Positions 44,808-53,998 of a stretch of 64,000 nucleotides of DNA are shown one piece after another (within the stretch, counting starts at the first letter, position 1; each line of letters begins with the position of its first letter). A program made the position numbers and the translations under genes. The notes under the pieces are model-generated. The model was not told the DNA's origin. It worked only from the letters and a program-made list of their open reading frames with translations, and did not search any database. The stretch spans positions 1,080,501 to 1,144,500 of the forward strand of contig NC_008343.2 in assembly GCF_000014285.2 (NCBI RefSeq), in the 5' to 3' direction. Source of the DNA: Granulibacter bethesdensis CGDNIH1 (lineage in GTDB: Bacteria > Pseudomonadota > Alphaproteobacteria > Acetobacterales > Acetobacteraceae).

Positions 44808-47090
44808 ATGACGCAGAGCATGGGAGCCGGCTTTTTCAGCCGCCTGACGCGCCTTCCTGACGGCGTGGCGGGTGAGGTTGGGCAGCCGGCCCGTCCCCGT
44901 ATCGTGCGGCAGTTCGAGCTGACCGAAAAAGTCCTCAGTTATGCCCCCAATGCTGATACGGATCTGATCGACGCCGCCTATGTGCTGGCGATGCGTGCGC
45001 ATGGGCAGCAGGTACGCGACAATGGCGATCCCTATATTACGCACCCTCTGGCAGTGGCTGATATTCTGGCCGGATACCGGCTGGATGTCGGCAGCATCAT
45101 CACCGGGCTGCTGCATGACACGATTGAGGATACACAGCTAAGCCTTGCCCAGATCGAGGAGCGTTTCGGAACTGAAATCGCCGGCCTCGTCGATGGTGTG
45201 ACCAAGCTGACCCGGTTGGAACTCCAGTCCGACCGCACCAAGCAGGCGGAAAATTTCCGTAAGCTCGTTCTGGCCATGAGCAAGGATATCCGCGTGCTGC
45301 TGGTCAAGCTCGCGGACCGGCTGCACAATATGCGCACCCTGCATTTCGTGCGCTCCGACGCGCGCCGCCAGCGCATCAGCCGCGAGACGATGGAAATCTA
45401 TGCCCCTCTCGCCGACCGCATCGGTATGGAGGAGGTGAAGACCGAGCTTCAGACTCTGGCCTTCGCACAGCTGGAGACCGAAGCCTACGACACCATCATG
45501 GCACGGCTGAACTTCCTGCGTGGCCGCGGGGCCGATGTGATCGAGGAAGTGAAGGCCGAGCTTCGTCGTGTGTGCGAGGATCATGGCGTTACGGTGATCG
45601 AAGTCACGGGACGGGAAAAATCCCCTTTCTCGATCTGGGAAAAAATGCAGCGCCGCAGTGTGGCGTTCGAGCAGTTATCCGATATCATGGCGTTCCGCAT
45701 CGTCGTGCCGACGCGGGCGGATTGTTACGCCGCGCTGGGTGCGGTGCACGCGACCTATCCGGTGATTGCCGGACGGTTCAAGGATTATATCTCCACCCCC
45801 AAGGCAAATGGCTATCAAAGCCTGCACACCGGCGTCACCCTGCGGGAGCCGCGCAACCAGAAGATCGAGGTGCAGATCCGCACCCGTGATATGGATGACG
45901 TCGCGGATAACGGCGTGGCCGCGCACTGGGCCTATAAAGACGGGCAGGAGATGCTGCCCAGCGAAGTGCAGCGTTTCCGCTGGGTGCAGGATCTGCTCGA
46001 AATTCTCGACAATTCCGCAGCTCCTGACGAGTTTCTGGAGAATACCAAACTCGAATTATATCAGGATCAGGTTTTCTGCTTTACGCCCAAAGGTCAGTTG
46101 ATCCAGTTGCCACGCGGGGCGACCCCGGTGGATTTCGCTTATGCTGTGCATAGTCAGATCGGTGATACCTGTGTAGGCGCGCGTGTGAATGGCCGTCTGC
46201 TGCCGTTGCGGCACGAATTGCAGAATGGTGATCAGGTCGAAATTCTGACGGCCCGTGGCGGCACCCCCAGCCCGCAATGGGAACGCTTCTGCGTCACCGG
46301 CAAGGCGCGGGCACGCATCCGCCGCTATGTGCATCAGCAACAGAAGCAACTCCATGTGGATGAAGGCCGTGCCATGTTGGCCAAGGCCTTCCGGCAGGAA
46401 GGGTTGGATGGTAGCGAGAAGGTGCTTGATGCAGCCCTGAAAACGCTGAAGCAGCCTACGCTGGATGATCTTTATACCGCTGTTGGCAATGGCAATATCG
46501 GGCCGAAGGAGGTGGTGCATGCCGCCTATCCGGAATTGCGGCCCGCTGCGCGTGCGCCGCGTATGCTGCATGGCCTGCCGCCGCGTCCGTCCTCCCGTCC
46601 GGCTGGTCGTGCCGAGAGCGGTATGGCTATTACCGGCCTGGTCTCCGGGATGGCGGTTCATTATGCCGGATGCTGCCATCCTCTGCCGGGGGATCGTATT
46701 GTCGGCATCGTTGCCACTGGCAAGGGTGTGACCATCCATACGCGGGACTGTCCGACGCTGGAAAGTTTTGCGTCCACGCCTGAGCGTTTCATTGATGTGG
46801 ACTGGGACAGTGCCATGATGGAACGCGGCAATGAGGGCAAGCGCGGTGATCTTTATACGGGACGTATCAGCGTGATCGCCTCCAATGAGGGAAATGCTCT
46901 GGCCAATATCACCAACGCTATCGCCAAGCAGGACGGGGCGGTGATGAATTTAAAAATCGTTAATCGGCAGCAGGATTTCTTTGAAATTCTGATTGATGTG
47001 AATGTGCGTGATGTACGCCATCTTTCTCATGTGATTGCGGGTCTGCGTGCTGCGTCGAGCATCACCCAGGTCGAGCGTGCACGGAGTTGA
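44808..47090 (+). CDS. spoT: Bifunctional (p)ppGpp synthetase/hydrolase (Rel/SpoT)
   Basis: The 760-residue protein makes and degrades the stringent alarmone. The hydrolase HD domain is intact ([20 protein letters not shown] near 61-80; LLHDTIEDT with His103-Asp104). The synthetase domain has [12 protein letters not shown] and [17 protein letters not shown], then the TGS domain [20 protein letters not shown] and a C-terminal ACT domain ([20 protein letters not shown]). All parts look functional, so it is likely the single long RSH of this organism. acpS follows 19 bases downstream. Confidence 0.95.
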   Translation: MTQSMGAGFFSRLTRLPDGVAGEVGQPARPRIVRQFELTEKVLSYAPNADTDLIDAAYVLAMRAHGQQVRDNGDPYITHPLAVADILAGYRLDVGSIITGLLHDTIEDTQLSLAQIEERFGTEIAGLVDGVTKLTRLELQSDRTKQAENFRKLVLAMSKDIRVLLVKLADRLHNMRTLHFVRSDARRQRISRETMEIYAPLADRIGMEEVKTELQTLAFAQLETEAYDTIMARLNFLRGRGADVIEEVKAELRRVCEDHGVTVIEVTGREKSPFSIWEKMQRRSVAFEQLSDIMAFRIVVPTRADCYAALGAVHATYPVIAGRFKDYISTPKANGYQSLHTGVTLREPRNQKIEVQIRTRDMDDVADNGVAAHWAYKDGQEMLPSEVQRFRWVQDLLEILDNSAAPDEFLENTKLELYQDQVFCFTPKGQLIQLPRGATPVDFAYAVHSQIGDTCVGARVNGRLLPLRHELQNGDQVEILTARGGTPSPQWERFCVTGKARARIRRYVHQQQKQLHVDEGRAMLAKAFRQEGLDGSEKVLDAALKTLKQPTLDDLYTAVGNGNIGPKEVVHAAYPELRPAARAPRMLHGLPPRPSSRPAGRAESGMAITGLVSGMAVHYAGCCHPLPGDRIVGIVATGKGVTIHTRDCPTLESFASTPERFIDVDWDSAMMERGNEGKRGDLYTGRISVIASNEGNALANITNAIAKQDGAVMNLKIVNRQQDFFEILIDVNVRDVRHLSHVIAGLRAASSITQVERARS

Positions 47091-47109
47091 ATACACGGAT
47101 GATGACGGC

Positions 47110-47547
47110 ATGATCATCGGCATTGGCTCGGATATCTGTGACATCCGACGCATCGAAACAGTGCTGGAACGGCATGGGGAGCGGTTTCTGAGCCGGGTGT
47201 TTACCACGGCGGAAAGGGCCAAGGCCGAACGCCGTAATGGCCGTATGCGCATGGGAACCTATGCCAAGCGTTTCGCGGCCAAGGAAGCCTGCGCCAAGGC
47301 ACTTGGCACCGGTTTTGCCGGGGGGGTATTCATGTCTGATCTTGGGGTCGTCAACCTTTCTTCCGGCCAGCCGACACTGCGTCTGACAGGCGGGGCGGCG
47401 GCAAGGCTGAGTGCTATGACGCCGTCCGGTATGGGGGCGCAGGTCCTGCTGACGATGACGGATGAATACCCGTACGCCTATGCGCAGGTGGTGATTTCGG
47501 CTGTGCCTCTTCCGACCTCTCTCATTGGTGGCCGGGGGCTGCCTTGA
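47110..47547 (+). CDS. acpS: Holo-[acyl-carrier-protein] synthase
   Basis: AcpS transfers phosphopantetheine from CoA to acyl carrier protein. The family start [19 protein letters not shown], with its metal-binding Asp, and the second motif [18 protein letters not shown], with the Glu ligand, are intact. ATG 47110 begins exactly at the family start; 145 residues is slightly long. It lies between spoT and lepB, probably in one transcript running to recO and parC. Confidence 0.95.
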   Translation: MIIGIGSDICDIRRIETVLERHGERFLSRVFTTAERAKAERRNGRMRMGTYAKRFAAKEACAKALGTGFAGGVFMSDLGVVNLSSGQPTLRLTGGAAARLSAMTPSGMGAQVLLTMTDEYPYAYAQVVISAVPLPTSLIGGRGLP

Positions 47548-47620
47548 CAGGCGGGGAGGCGCCCGGCATCCCTTGCGCCCTATCCATGCGGCTTACAATA
47601 ATATCCGGACAACCATAACG

Positions 47621-48379
47621 ATGTCAGAACGCAAATCCGGCTTCTGGAGCAATGTAGTCGTGATCGTCTACGCAGCTCTCATTGCCATTGGTTTTCGGAC
47701 TTTCCTTTTCGAGCCTTTTAATATTCCCTCCGGATCGATGATCCCGACATTGCAGGTCGGTGATTATCTGTTTGTCTCCAAATATGCTTACGGGTATTCG
47801 CACTTCTCGCTGCCATTTTCGCCCGATCTTTTTTCCGGGCGCATTTTCGGCAGCTTGCCGCATCGCGGGGATGTTGTGGTATTCCGCCTGCCGACCGATA
47901 CGTCGACCAGCTATATCAAGCGCGTGATAGGGCTGCCGGGTGATACGGTGCAGATGCGCGAGGGCCACCTGTTCATCAATGGCACAGAGGTTCCGCGTAA
48001 GGAACATGGCGTTTACACCATTGAGGGTGAGGGCAGCTCTCCGGTACCGGAAGAAGACAAATTATATGTCGAGGATTTACCCGGTAAGAGCGGGCAAAGC
48101 GGGGTGGATCATTTGATCCTGAAACGCTCGGATCATGAAATGCTCGACAATACGCCGGAATTCAAAGTCCCGGCCGGGCATTTCTTTGCGATGGGTGATA
48201 ATCGGGATAACAGTCAGGACAGCCGGGTCATGTCGGTCGTCGGATTTGTGCCGGTAGAAAACCTGATTGGCCGTGCAGAGTTTATTTTCTTCTCCGTGCA
48301 TGCAACCGCCCCCTGGTATCAGGTGTGGGAATGGCCGTTGGAAATCCGCTGGAATCGTTTGTTCAGGAGCATCCACTGA
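47621..48379 (+). CDS. lepB: Signal peptidase I
   Basis: LepB removes signal peptides from exported proteins. One N-terminal membrane helix (NVVVIVYAALIAIGFRTFLF) is followed by the catalytic Ser in NIPSGSMIPTLQVGDYLFV and the catalytic Lys in SYIKRVIGLPGDTV. The conserved block MGDNRDNSQDSRVMSVVGFV is also present. The ATG at 47621 gives 252 residues. It precedes rnc by 31 bases in the conserved acpS-lepB-rnc-era-recO order. Confidence 0.96.
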   Translation: MSERKSGFWSNVVVIVYAALIAIGFRTFLFEPFNIPSGSMIPTLQVGDYLFVSKYAYGYSHFSLPFSPDLFSGRIFGSLPHRGDVVVFRLPTDTSTSYIKRVIGLPGDTVQMREGHLFINGTEVPRKEHGVYTIEGEGSSPVPEEDKLYVEDLPGKSGQSGVDHLILKRSDHEMLDNTPEFKVPAGHFFAMGDNRDNSQDSRVMSVVGFVPVENLIGRAEFIFFSVHATAPWYQVWEWPLEIRWNRLFRSIH

Positions 48380-48410
48380 ACGCCGTCCGGTCGGTTCAGA
48401 TGAGGCATCC

Positions 48411-49187
48411 ATGAGCGCGACATCAGCCAGTCAATCGAAATATGCCGGGATTGCTGACCGTTCCCTGGAGGCTGCTGAGGCTCTCCTGAGCCATCGCTTT
48501 GCCCGGCGTGATCTGCTGGCCGAGGCGCTGACACATCGCTCCGCCGTCAAAATAATGCATGGCCAAACGGGGCAGAGCCTGCCGCGTGGCGCCGGGTCCA
48601 ATGAGCGGCTGGAATTCGTTGGCGACCGGGTCCTGGGACTGGTGGTGGCCGAATGGCTGGTGGAGCGTTTTCCGTTGGAGCAGGAAGGCGAATTGGGGCG
48701 CCGTTTAGCGCATCTGGTATCCCAGCCGGTTCTGGCCGGGATCGCCGAACAATCCGGGCTGCCGCAAATCCTGTCTGTGGCGCCCGGTGAGGCAAAGGCC
48801 GGTGTCCGCAAGCTGGCAACTGTTTTGTCCGATGCGATGGAGGCTCTGATCGGCGCACTCTATCTCGATGCGGGCCTGGACCCGGTGCGGCAGTTTATCC
48901 GGCGCCATTGGGAGCCGGTGATGCAGCGGCAGACAGAACCGCCGAAAGATGCCAAAACAGCTTTGCAGGAATGGGCGCAGGGTCTTGGCCTTCATCTGCC
49001 CACCTATCGTCTGGCACGTCGCGAGGGACCGCCGCATAACCCGGTATTCTGGGTGGAGGTTTTGGTAGGTGATCATGTCGGGCAGGGGCAGGCGGGCAGC
49101 AAGCGTGCCGCCGAGCAACTGGCGGCGCAGGACTTGCTGGGCCGTATACGAGACAAGACAGGACCAGATCGGGATCGGAACGGATGA
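48411..49187 (+). CDS. rnc: Ribonuclease III
   Basis: RNase III cuts double-stranded RNA, including rRNA precursors. The catalytic signature NERLEFVGDRVLGLVVAEWL, the second acidic block LSDAMEALIGALYLDAGL and a C-terminal double-stranded RNA-binding domain (KTALQEWAQGLGLHLPTYRL to AAEQLAAQDLLGRI) are complete. ATG 48411 is chosen; the frame extends back into lepB without similarity. The stop overlaps era by 4 bases. Confidence 0.96.
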   Translation: MSATSASQSKYAGIADRSLEAAEALLSHRFARRDLLAEALTHRSAVKIMHGQTGQSLPRGAGSNERLEFVGDRVLGLVVAEWLVERFPLEQEGELGRRLAHLVSQPVLAGIAEQSGLPQILSVAPGEAKAGVRKLATVLSDAMEALIGALYLDAGLDPVRQFIRRHWEPVMQRQTEPPKDAKTALQEWAQGLGLHLPTYRLARREGPPHNPVFWVEVLVGDHVGQGQAGSKRAAEQLAAQDLLGRIRDKTGPDRDRNG

Positions 49188-50191
49188 GCGGCGGTAAAGA
49201 GAGTGCAGACGATATGAGCCCCCCTGATCCCACCCGGTCAGACCTCCATGAAGGGACATTTTCTGCTGAAAACAGGCTGGGCGGCTCTGGCAAGACACGG
49301 TGCGGTTACGCCGCTCTGCTGGGTGCACCGAACGCGGGTAAATCGACCCTGGTCAATGCACTGACCGGTGCCAAAGTGTCGATCGTCTCGCCCAAGGCGC
49401 AGACGACCCGCTTTCGCGTTCTCGGCATCGCCATGCACCAGACGGAAGCCGGAGAGACATCCCAGATTCTGATGGTGGATACGCCCGGTATCTTCACGCC
49501 GCGTCGCCGTCTGGATCGGGCCATGGTTGCCGCGGCATGGACCGGTGTTCAGGATGCCGATCTCGGTCTCTTGATGGTCGATGCCCGTGCCGGTCTGACC
49601 GAGGATGTGCGGGCGATTATCGAGCGTCTGGGCAACCGGCGCACCTGGCTTGTGCTGAACAAGGTTGATCTGGTTCCCGCGCCGAGCCTGCTCCCGCTGG
49701 CACAGGCGTTGAGCGATCTGGCCAAATTCGAGGAAACCTTCTTCATCAGCGCGGCGAAGCGGGATGGGCTGGACATGCTGCTGACAGCGCTGGCCCAGGC
49801 CATGCCGCCTGGTCCGCATCTCTATCCGGATGATGATCTGACCGATCTGCCGGACCGTCTACTGGCCGCCGAGATCGTGCGCGAGCAGATTTTCCTGCAA
49901 ACCCATGAGGAAATCCCTTATTCCGCCACTGTCGAGACGGAGGCGTTTCAGGAGCGTCCCGACGGCTCCGCCCGGATTGAGGCGACAGTTTATGTGGCGC
50001 GGCCCGGCCATAAGGCAATCCTGATCGGGGCGGGGGGCAGCCGCATCAAGCAGATTGGCGCACGGGCGCGGCAGGAATTGTCGTCTCTGCTGGATCGGCC
50101 GGTGCATCTGTTCCTCAATGTGAAGGAACGGGCTGGCTGGGATGAGGAAACCGCCCGGCTGCGTGCGATTGGCCTCGAAGATCCGGGCTGA
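49184..50191 (+). CDS. era: GTPase Era
   Basis: Era is a GTPase that binds the 3' end of 16S rRNA during 30S assembly. The P-loop GAPNAGKSTLVNALTG, switch region QTTRFRVLGI, DTPGIF, the NKVDL motif and a C-terminal KH domain (AILIGAGGSRIKQIGARARQ) are intact. The 335-residue protein has about 40 extra residues before the G domain, starting at the ATGA overlap with rnc; an internal ATG (MSPPDPTRS, 49214) would shorten the extension. Confidence 0.96.
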   Translation: MSGGKESADDMSPPDPTRSDLHEGTFSAENRLGGSGKTRCGYAALLGAPNAGKSTLVNALTGAKVSIVSPKAQTTRFRVLGIAMHQTEAGETSQILMVDTPGIFTPRRRLDRAMVAAAWTGVQDADLGLLMVDARAGLTEDVRAIIERLGNRRTWLVLNKVDLVPAPSLLPLAQALSDLAKFEETFFISAAKRDGLDMLLTALAQAMPPGPHLYPDDDLTDLPDRLLAAEIVREQIFLQTHEEIPYSATVETEAFQERPDGSARIEATVYVARPGHKAILIGAGGSRIKQIGARARQELSSLLDRPVHLFLNVKERAGWDEETARLRAIGLEDPG

Positions 50192-50232
50192 GTGTCTCTC
50201 CGGTTGCAGACCGGTTACAGAGGGATGGCCTG

Positions 50233-50985
50233 ATGGAATGGACGGCGCCCTGTATCGTGTTGAGTGCCCAGCCTTACGGTGAGGCAGACTGTTTGGCTGC
50301 GGTCTTTTCCGAGGATCAAGGACTGTATAGAGGACTGGTCCGTGGTGGTACATCGCGGCAGCGCGGCGGTATCTGGCAGCCGGGCAACCTCGTTATGGCA
50401 CGTTGGACGGCGAGGTTGGCCGATCAGCTTGGCTCCCTGACGGCGGAGTTGATCCATCCGGCTGCTGCGCTGGCCATGGATGATCCCCTTAATCTGGCCG
50501 TGCTGCGGTCCCTTTGCACCGTTGCGGAAGGCGCATTGCCAGACCGGGAGGCACATCCCGCCGCTTTTATACCCTTGCCCGGTCTGCTGACACGCCTCTC
50601 GCTTGGCGGGGGGCAGGTGGTTGAGGATGCCATACGATGGGAAGCGATCTTGCTGCGGGAGCTTGGCTACGGCCTCGATCTTCAGCGTTGTGCTGTAACG
50701 GGGCAGGTGAGCGGTCTGCATTACGTCTCGCCGCGTACGGGCCGCGCTGTCTCATCAGACGCGGCAGAGCCATGGCTGGACCGGCTTTTGCCGCTACCGG
50801 CTTTCCTGTTGCATCAGGCGGAAACCGACAGTGATCCGGTCGCCTGGCGGGACGGATTACGGCTCACCGGGTATTTTTTATCGCGGGATGTGTTCGGAAC
50901 CCGGCATCGCCCTCTTCCCCCGGCGCGCATGTCGCTATACGACCGTATCGCGGCACTGACGGAAACGGAACGTGAACATGCCTGA
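50233..50985 (+). CDS. recO: DNA repair protein RecO
   Basis: RecO loads RecA with RecR in the RecFOR pathway. The N-terminal OB-fold region [20 protein letters not shown], the block [20 protein letters not shown] and the C-terminal [20 protein letters not shown] identify it at normal length (250 residues). It lies 41 bases after era and overlaps parC by 8 bases. Confidence 0.93.
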   Translation: MEWTAPCIVLSAQPYGEADCLAAVFSEDQGLYRGLVRGGTSRQRGGIWQPGNLVMARWTARLADQLGSLTAELIHPAAALAMDDPLNLAVLRSLCTVAEGALPDREAHPAAFIPLPGLLTRLSLGGGQVVEDAIRWEAILLRELGYGLDLQRCAVTGQVSGLHYVSPRTGRAVSSDAAEPWLDRLLPLPAFLLHQAETDSDPVAWRDGLRLTGYFLSRDVFGTRHRPLPPARMSLYDRIAALTETEREHA

Positions 50986-53191
50986 CGACATGATAGGCCG
51001 GGTTGAGGATACCAGGCTGGCGGATGCCTTGTCGGAGCGATATCTGGCGTATGCACTGTCCACCATTATGGCGCGTTCCCTGCCGGATGTCCGTGATGGG
51101 CTGAAGCCTGTGCATCGGCGGCTGATTTACGCGATGCATCAGCTGCGGCTTGATCCCGATGCCGGCTTCAAGAAATGCGCCCGTATCGTCGGGGATGTGA
51201 TCGGTAAATATCATCCTCACGGCGATTCCGCGGCTTATGAGGCTTTGGTGCGTCTGGCCCAGGATTTCGCCTCCCGTTATCCGCTGGTCGATGGGCAGGG
51301 CAATTTCGGCAATATCGATGGCGATGGGGCGGCAGCCTATCGCTATACCGAGGCCCGACTGACCGAAGTCGCCCGCACCATGCTGGAAGGCATTGATGAC
51401 GATGCGGTTGATCTCCGCCCGACCTACAATGCTGAAGAAGTCGAACCGGCCGTGCTGCCCGCTGCTTTTCCCAATCTGCTTGCCAATGGGGCGGCAGGGA
51501 TTGCGGTTGGTATGGCAACGTCGATCCCGCCCCATAATGCCGGACAGGTCTGTGATGCCGCTCTGGCGCTGATCGAGAACCCACAGGCCGATACGGCGAT
51601 GCTGCTGGATCATCTGAAAGGCCCGGATTTTCCGACCGGTGGCATTCTGGTGGAAGATCGTGCCTCAATGCTTCAGGCCTACGAGACCGGGCGGGGTGGC
51701 TTCCGTGTCCGGGCACGCTGGCACAAGGAGGATGGTCGTCTCGGCAGTTGGCGTATCATCATCACCGAAATTCCCTATCAGGTGCAGAAGGCCCGGCTGA
51801 TCGAGCAGGTGGCGGCACTGATGGAGGAGAAAAAGCTGCCTCTGCTCGCCGATATCCGTGATGAAAGCACCGAAACCGTCCGTATCGTGCTGGAGCCTAA
51901 ATCCCGCACCATCGCTCCCGATGTGCTGATGGAAACGATGTTCCGTGCCACCGCGCTGGAAAGCCGTTTCCCGCTGAACATGAACGTGCTGGACGCCACC
52001 CGCACCCCCCGTGTGATGGGGGTGAAGGAGGTTCTGCGGCAATGGCTGGATCACCGGCATGAAGTGCTGATCCGCCGCTCCACCCATCGTTTGGCGTCGA
52101 TCGACCGGCGTCTTGAAATTCTGGATGGCTTCCTGCTGGTTTACCTCAACCTCGATGAGGTTATTCGCATCGTACGGGAGGAAGACGAGCCGAAAGCCGC
52201 GTTGATCGCGGCATTTTCCCTGACCGATATGCAGGCCGAAAGTGTGCTGAACATGCGCCTGCGCTCCCTGCGCAAGCTGGAGGAAATGGAGATCAGGCGT
52301 GAACACGCCAAACTCAGCAAGGAACGCAAGGATCTGGATGCGCTGCTGAAGAGTGAACCTCTGCGCTGGAAACGCATTGCCCATGAAGTGGCAGCGGTCC
52401 GGGATCAGTTCGGCAGTGGCAAGCTGGGTGATCGCCGCACGGATATTGCAGGCCCCCCCGCCACGGTCGAGGTTGCGGCCGAAGCCTTTGTGGAGAGGGA
52501 GCCGATCACCGTCATCCTGTCCGAAAAGGGCTGGATGCGGGCACTGAAAGGCCATATCGCGGATACGGTCGAGCTTCGTTTCAAGGAGGGAGATGCCCTG
52601 CGTTTTGCTCTGCCCTGCGAGACTACGGACCGGCTCTGTCTGCTCGCCACCAATGGCAAGGCCTACACGCTGAAAGCCGCCGATCTGCCGCGCGGGCGTG
52701 GTGACGGCCAGCCCGTGCGCCTGCTGGCTGGTTTCGGCAATGAGGATGACGTCATTGCCCTGCTGGTTCCGAAGGAAGAAGCACGCTACCTGCTGGTCTC
52801 GTCAGCGGGGCGTGGTTTTGTAATCCGTGGTGCCGATCTGCTGGCGGAGAAGCGCACCGGGCGCCAGGCGCTGAACGTCAAGCCGGGTGAGGAAGCCGCT
52901 TTCTGTGTGCCGGCAGAGGGTGATCATGTCGCTGTGATCAGCGAGAGCCGGAAACTGCTGGTTTTCCCACTGGAACAGGTACCGGAAATGGCCCGTGGGG
53001 CTGGCGTGATCCTGAACAAGGGCGGTGCGCCACGCGACATCATGGTGCTTACGCTGGCTCATGGGCTGAGCTGGATGTCCGGAGAAAAACAGCGGGTGGA
53101 GCGCGATCTTTCCTACTGGCTCGGGGCGCGGGGACAATCTGGGAAGGTTCCGCCCAACGGATTCCCGAAATCGGGCCGGTTCAGGAACTGA
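50978..53191 (+). CDS. parC: DNA topoisomerase IV subunit A
   Basis: ParC with ParE decatenates chromosomes. The N-terminal block [20 protein letters not shown] and the quinolone-resistance region [20 protein letters not shown] (with a susceptible-type Ser) are intact. The catalytic Tyr in [12 protein letters not shown] is also present, and the C-terminal beta-pinwheel repeats follow. It is ParC rather than GyrA because the 737-residue length and the C-terminal domain lack the GyrA box. ATG 50978 is preferred to GTG 50972. It converges on bpt with 3 bases between stops. Confidence 0.94.
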   Translation: MPDDMIGRVEDTRLADALSERYLAYALSTIMARSLPDVRDGLKPVHRRLIYAMHQLRLDPDAGFKKCARIVGDVIGKYHPHGDSAAYEALVRLAQDFASRYPLVDGQGNFGNIDGDGAAAYRYTEARLTEVARTMLEGIDDDAVDLRPTYNAEEVEPAVLPAAFPNLLANGAAGIAVGMATSIPPHNAGQVCDAALALIENPQADTAMLLDHLKGPDFPTGGILVEDRASMLQAYETGRGGFRVRARWHKEDGRLGSWRIIITEIPYQVQKARLIEQVAALMEEKKLPLLADIRDESTETVRIVLEPKSRTIAPDVLMETMFRATALESRFPLNMNVLDATRTPRVMGVKEVLRQWLDHRHEVLIRRSTHRLASIDRRLEILDGFLLVYLNLDEVIRIVREEDEPKAALIAAFSLTDMQAESVLNMRLRSLRKLEEMEIRREHAKLSKERKDLDALLKSEPLRWKRIAHEVAAVRDQFGSGKLGDRRTDIAGPPATVEVAAEAFVEREPITVILSEKGWMRALKGHIADTVELRFKEGDALRFALPCETTDRLCLLATNGKAYTLKAADLPRGRGDGQPVRLLAGFGNEDDVIALLVPKEEARYLLVSSAGRGFVIRGADLLAEKRTGRQALNVKPGEEAAFCVPAEGDHVAVISESRKLLVFPLEQVPEMARGAGVILNKGGAPRDIMVLTLAHGLSWMSGEKQRVERDLSYWLGARGQSGKVPPNGFPKSGRFRN

Positions 53192-53194
53192 ATT

Positions 53195-53998
53195 TTATTC
53201 CTGACCGGTGGAAAACCCGGTGGCGGATGGTCTGAACAGTGGCCGGGTCTGTTCTTCCTGTTCCTCAATATCAGCCTGTGTGAGAGGTCGCCATGCTCCA
53301 CGGGACAGGATTTCTGCCGGTTGATAGGCTGATTTATAGGCCATTTTACGGCTGTTCGCGACCCAATAGCCCAGATAGAGATAGGGCAGTCCTTCCGCCT
53401 TCGTCTGTGCGACCATGGACAGGATGGCGTAGCTGCCCAACGAGCGCTGCGGCAGATCGGGATCGTAGAAGCTGTAGACTGCGGACAGCCCGTCATTCAG
53501 CCGGTCGGTCAGACAGGCACAGAGCAGGACATCATCCTGATCCCTGAATTCCAGAATGCTGGTCTGGATCGGCGTATCCTCGACCATGGCGCGGTAATCG
53601 GTAAAACCCATCGCCGCCATATCGCCATCACCGTGACGGCTTTTCTGGTAACGCTGGAACAGCATGAACTGCTCGTGTGTTGCTTGTGCGGGCACGTCGA
53701 ACATCTCGACTCCGGCATTGGTGCGGTTGATGCGTCGCCTTGTGCGGGTCAGACGGAAATCATTGACCGCGATCCGGATGGGAACGCAGGCATTACAGCC
53801 CTGACAGACCGGAGCATAAGCAATGTTGTGGCTGCGCCGGAATCCTGCACGCGACAGCCGGTTATGCAGAGTTTCCGCATCCGGGCCGGTGATTTCGGTG
53901 ACGACCTTCCGCTCCATGCGCCCGTCGAGATAGGGGCATGGCGAGGCACCGGTCGTATAGAAAAACTGCGGCCGATAGAGTGGTTTGCTGTCATTCAT
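53195..53998 (-). CDS. bpt: Aspartate/glutamate leucyltransferase (Bpt) of the N-degron pathway
   Basis: Bpt/ATE-family enzymes attach Leu (or Arg) from tRNA to N-terminal acidic residues, marking proteins for ClpAP. The cysteine-rich N-terminal motif YAPVCQGCNACVPIRIAV, the block QKSRHGDGDM and the C-terminal LYLGYWVANSRKMAYKSAYQ are typical. ATG 53998 overlaps the upstream acylase stop by 4 bases, so the two are coupled. Leucyl versus arginyl specificity is inferred from bacterial relatives. Confidence 0.92.
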   Translation of the reverse strand: MNDSKPLYRPQFFYTTGASPCPYLDGRMERKVVTEITGPDAETLHNRLSRAGFRRSHNIAYAPVCQGCNACVPIRIAVNDFRLTRTRRRINRTNAGVEMFDVPAQATHEQFMLFQRYQKSRHGDGDMAAMGFTDYRAMVEDTPIQTSILEFRDQDDVLLCACLTDRLNDGLSAVYSFYDPDLPQRSLGSYAILSMVAQTKAEGLPYLYLGYWVANSRKMAYKSAYQPAEILSRGAWRPLTQADIEEQEEQTRPLFRPSATGFSTGQE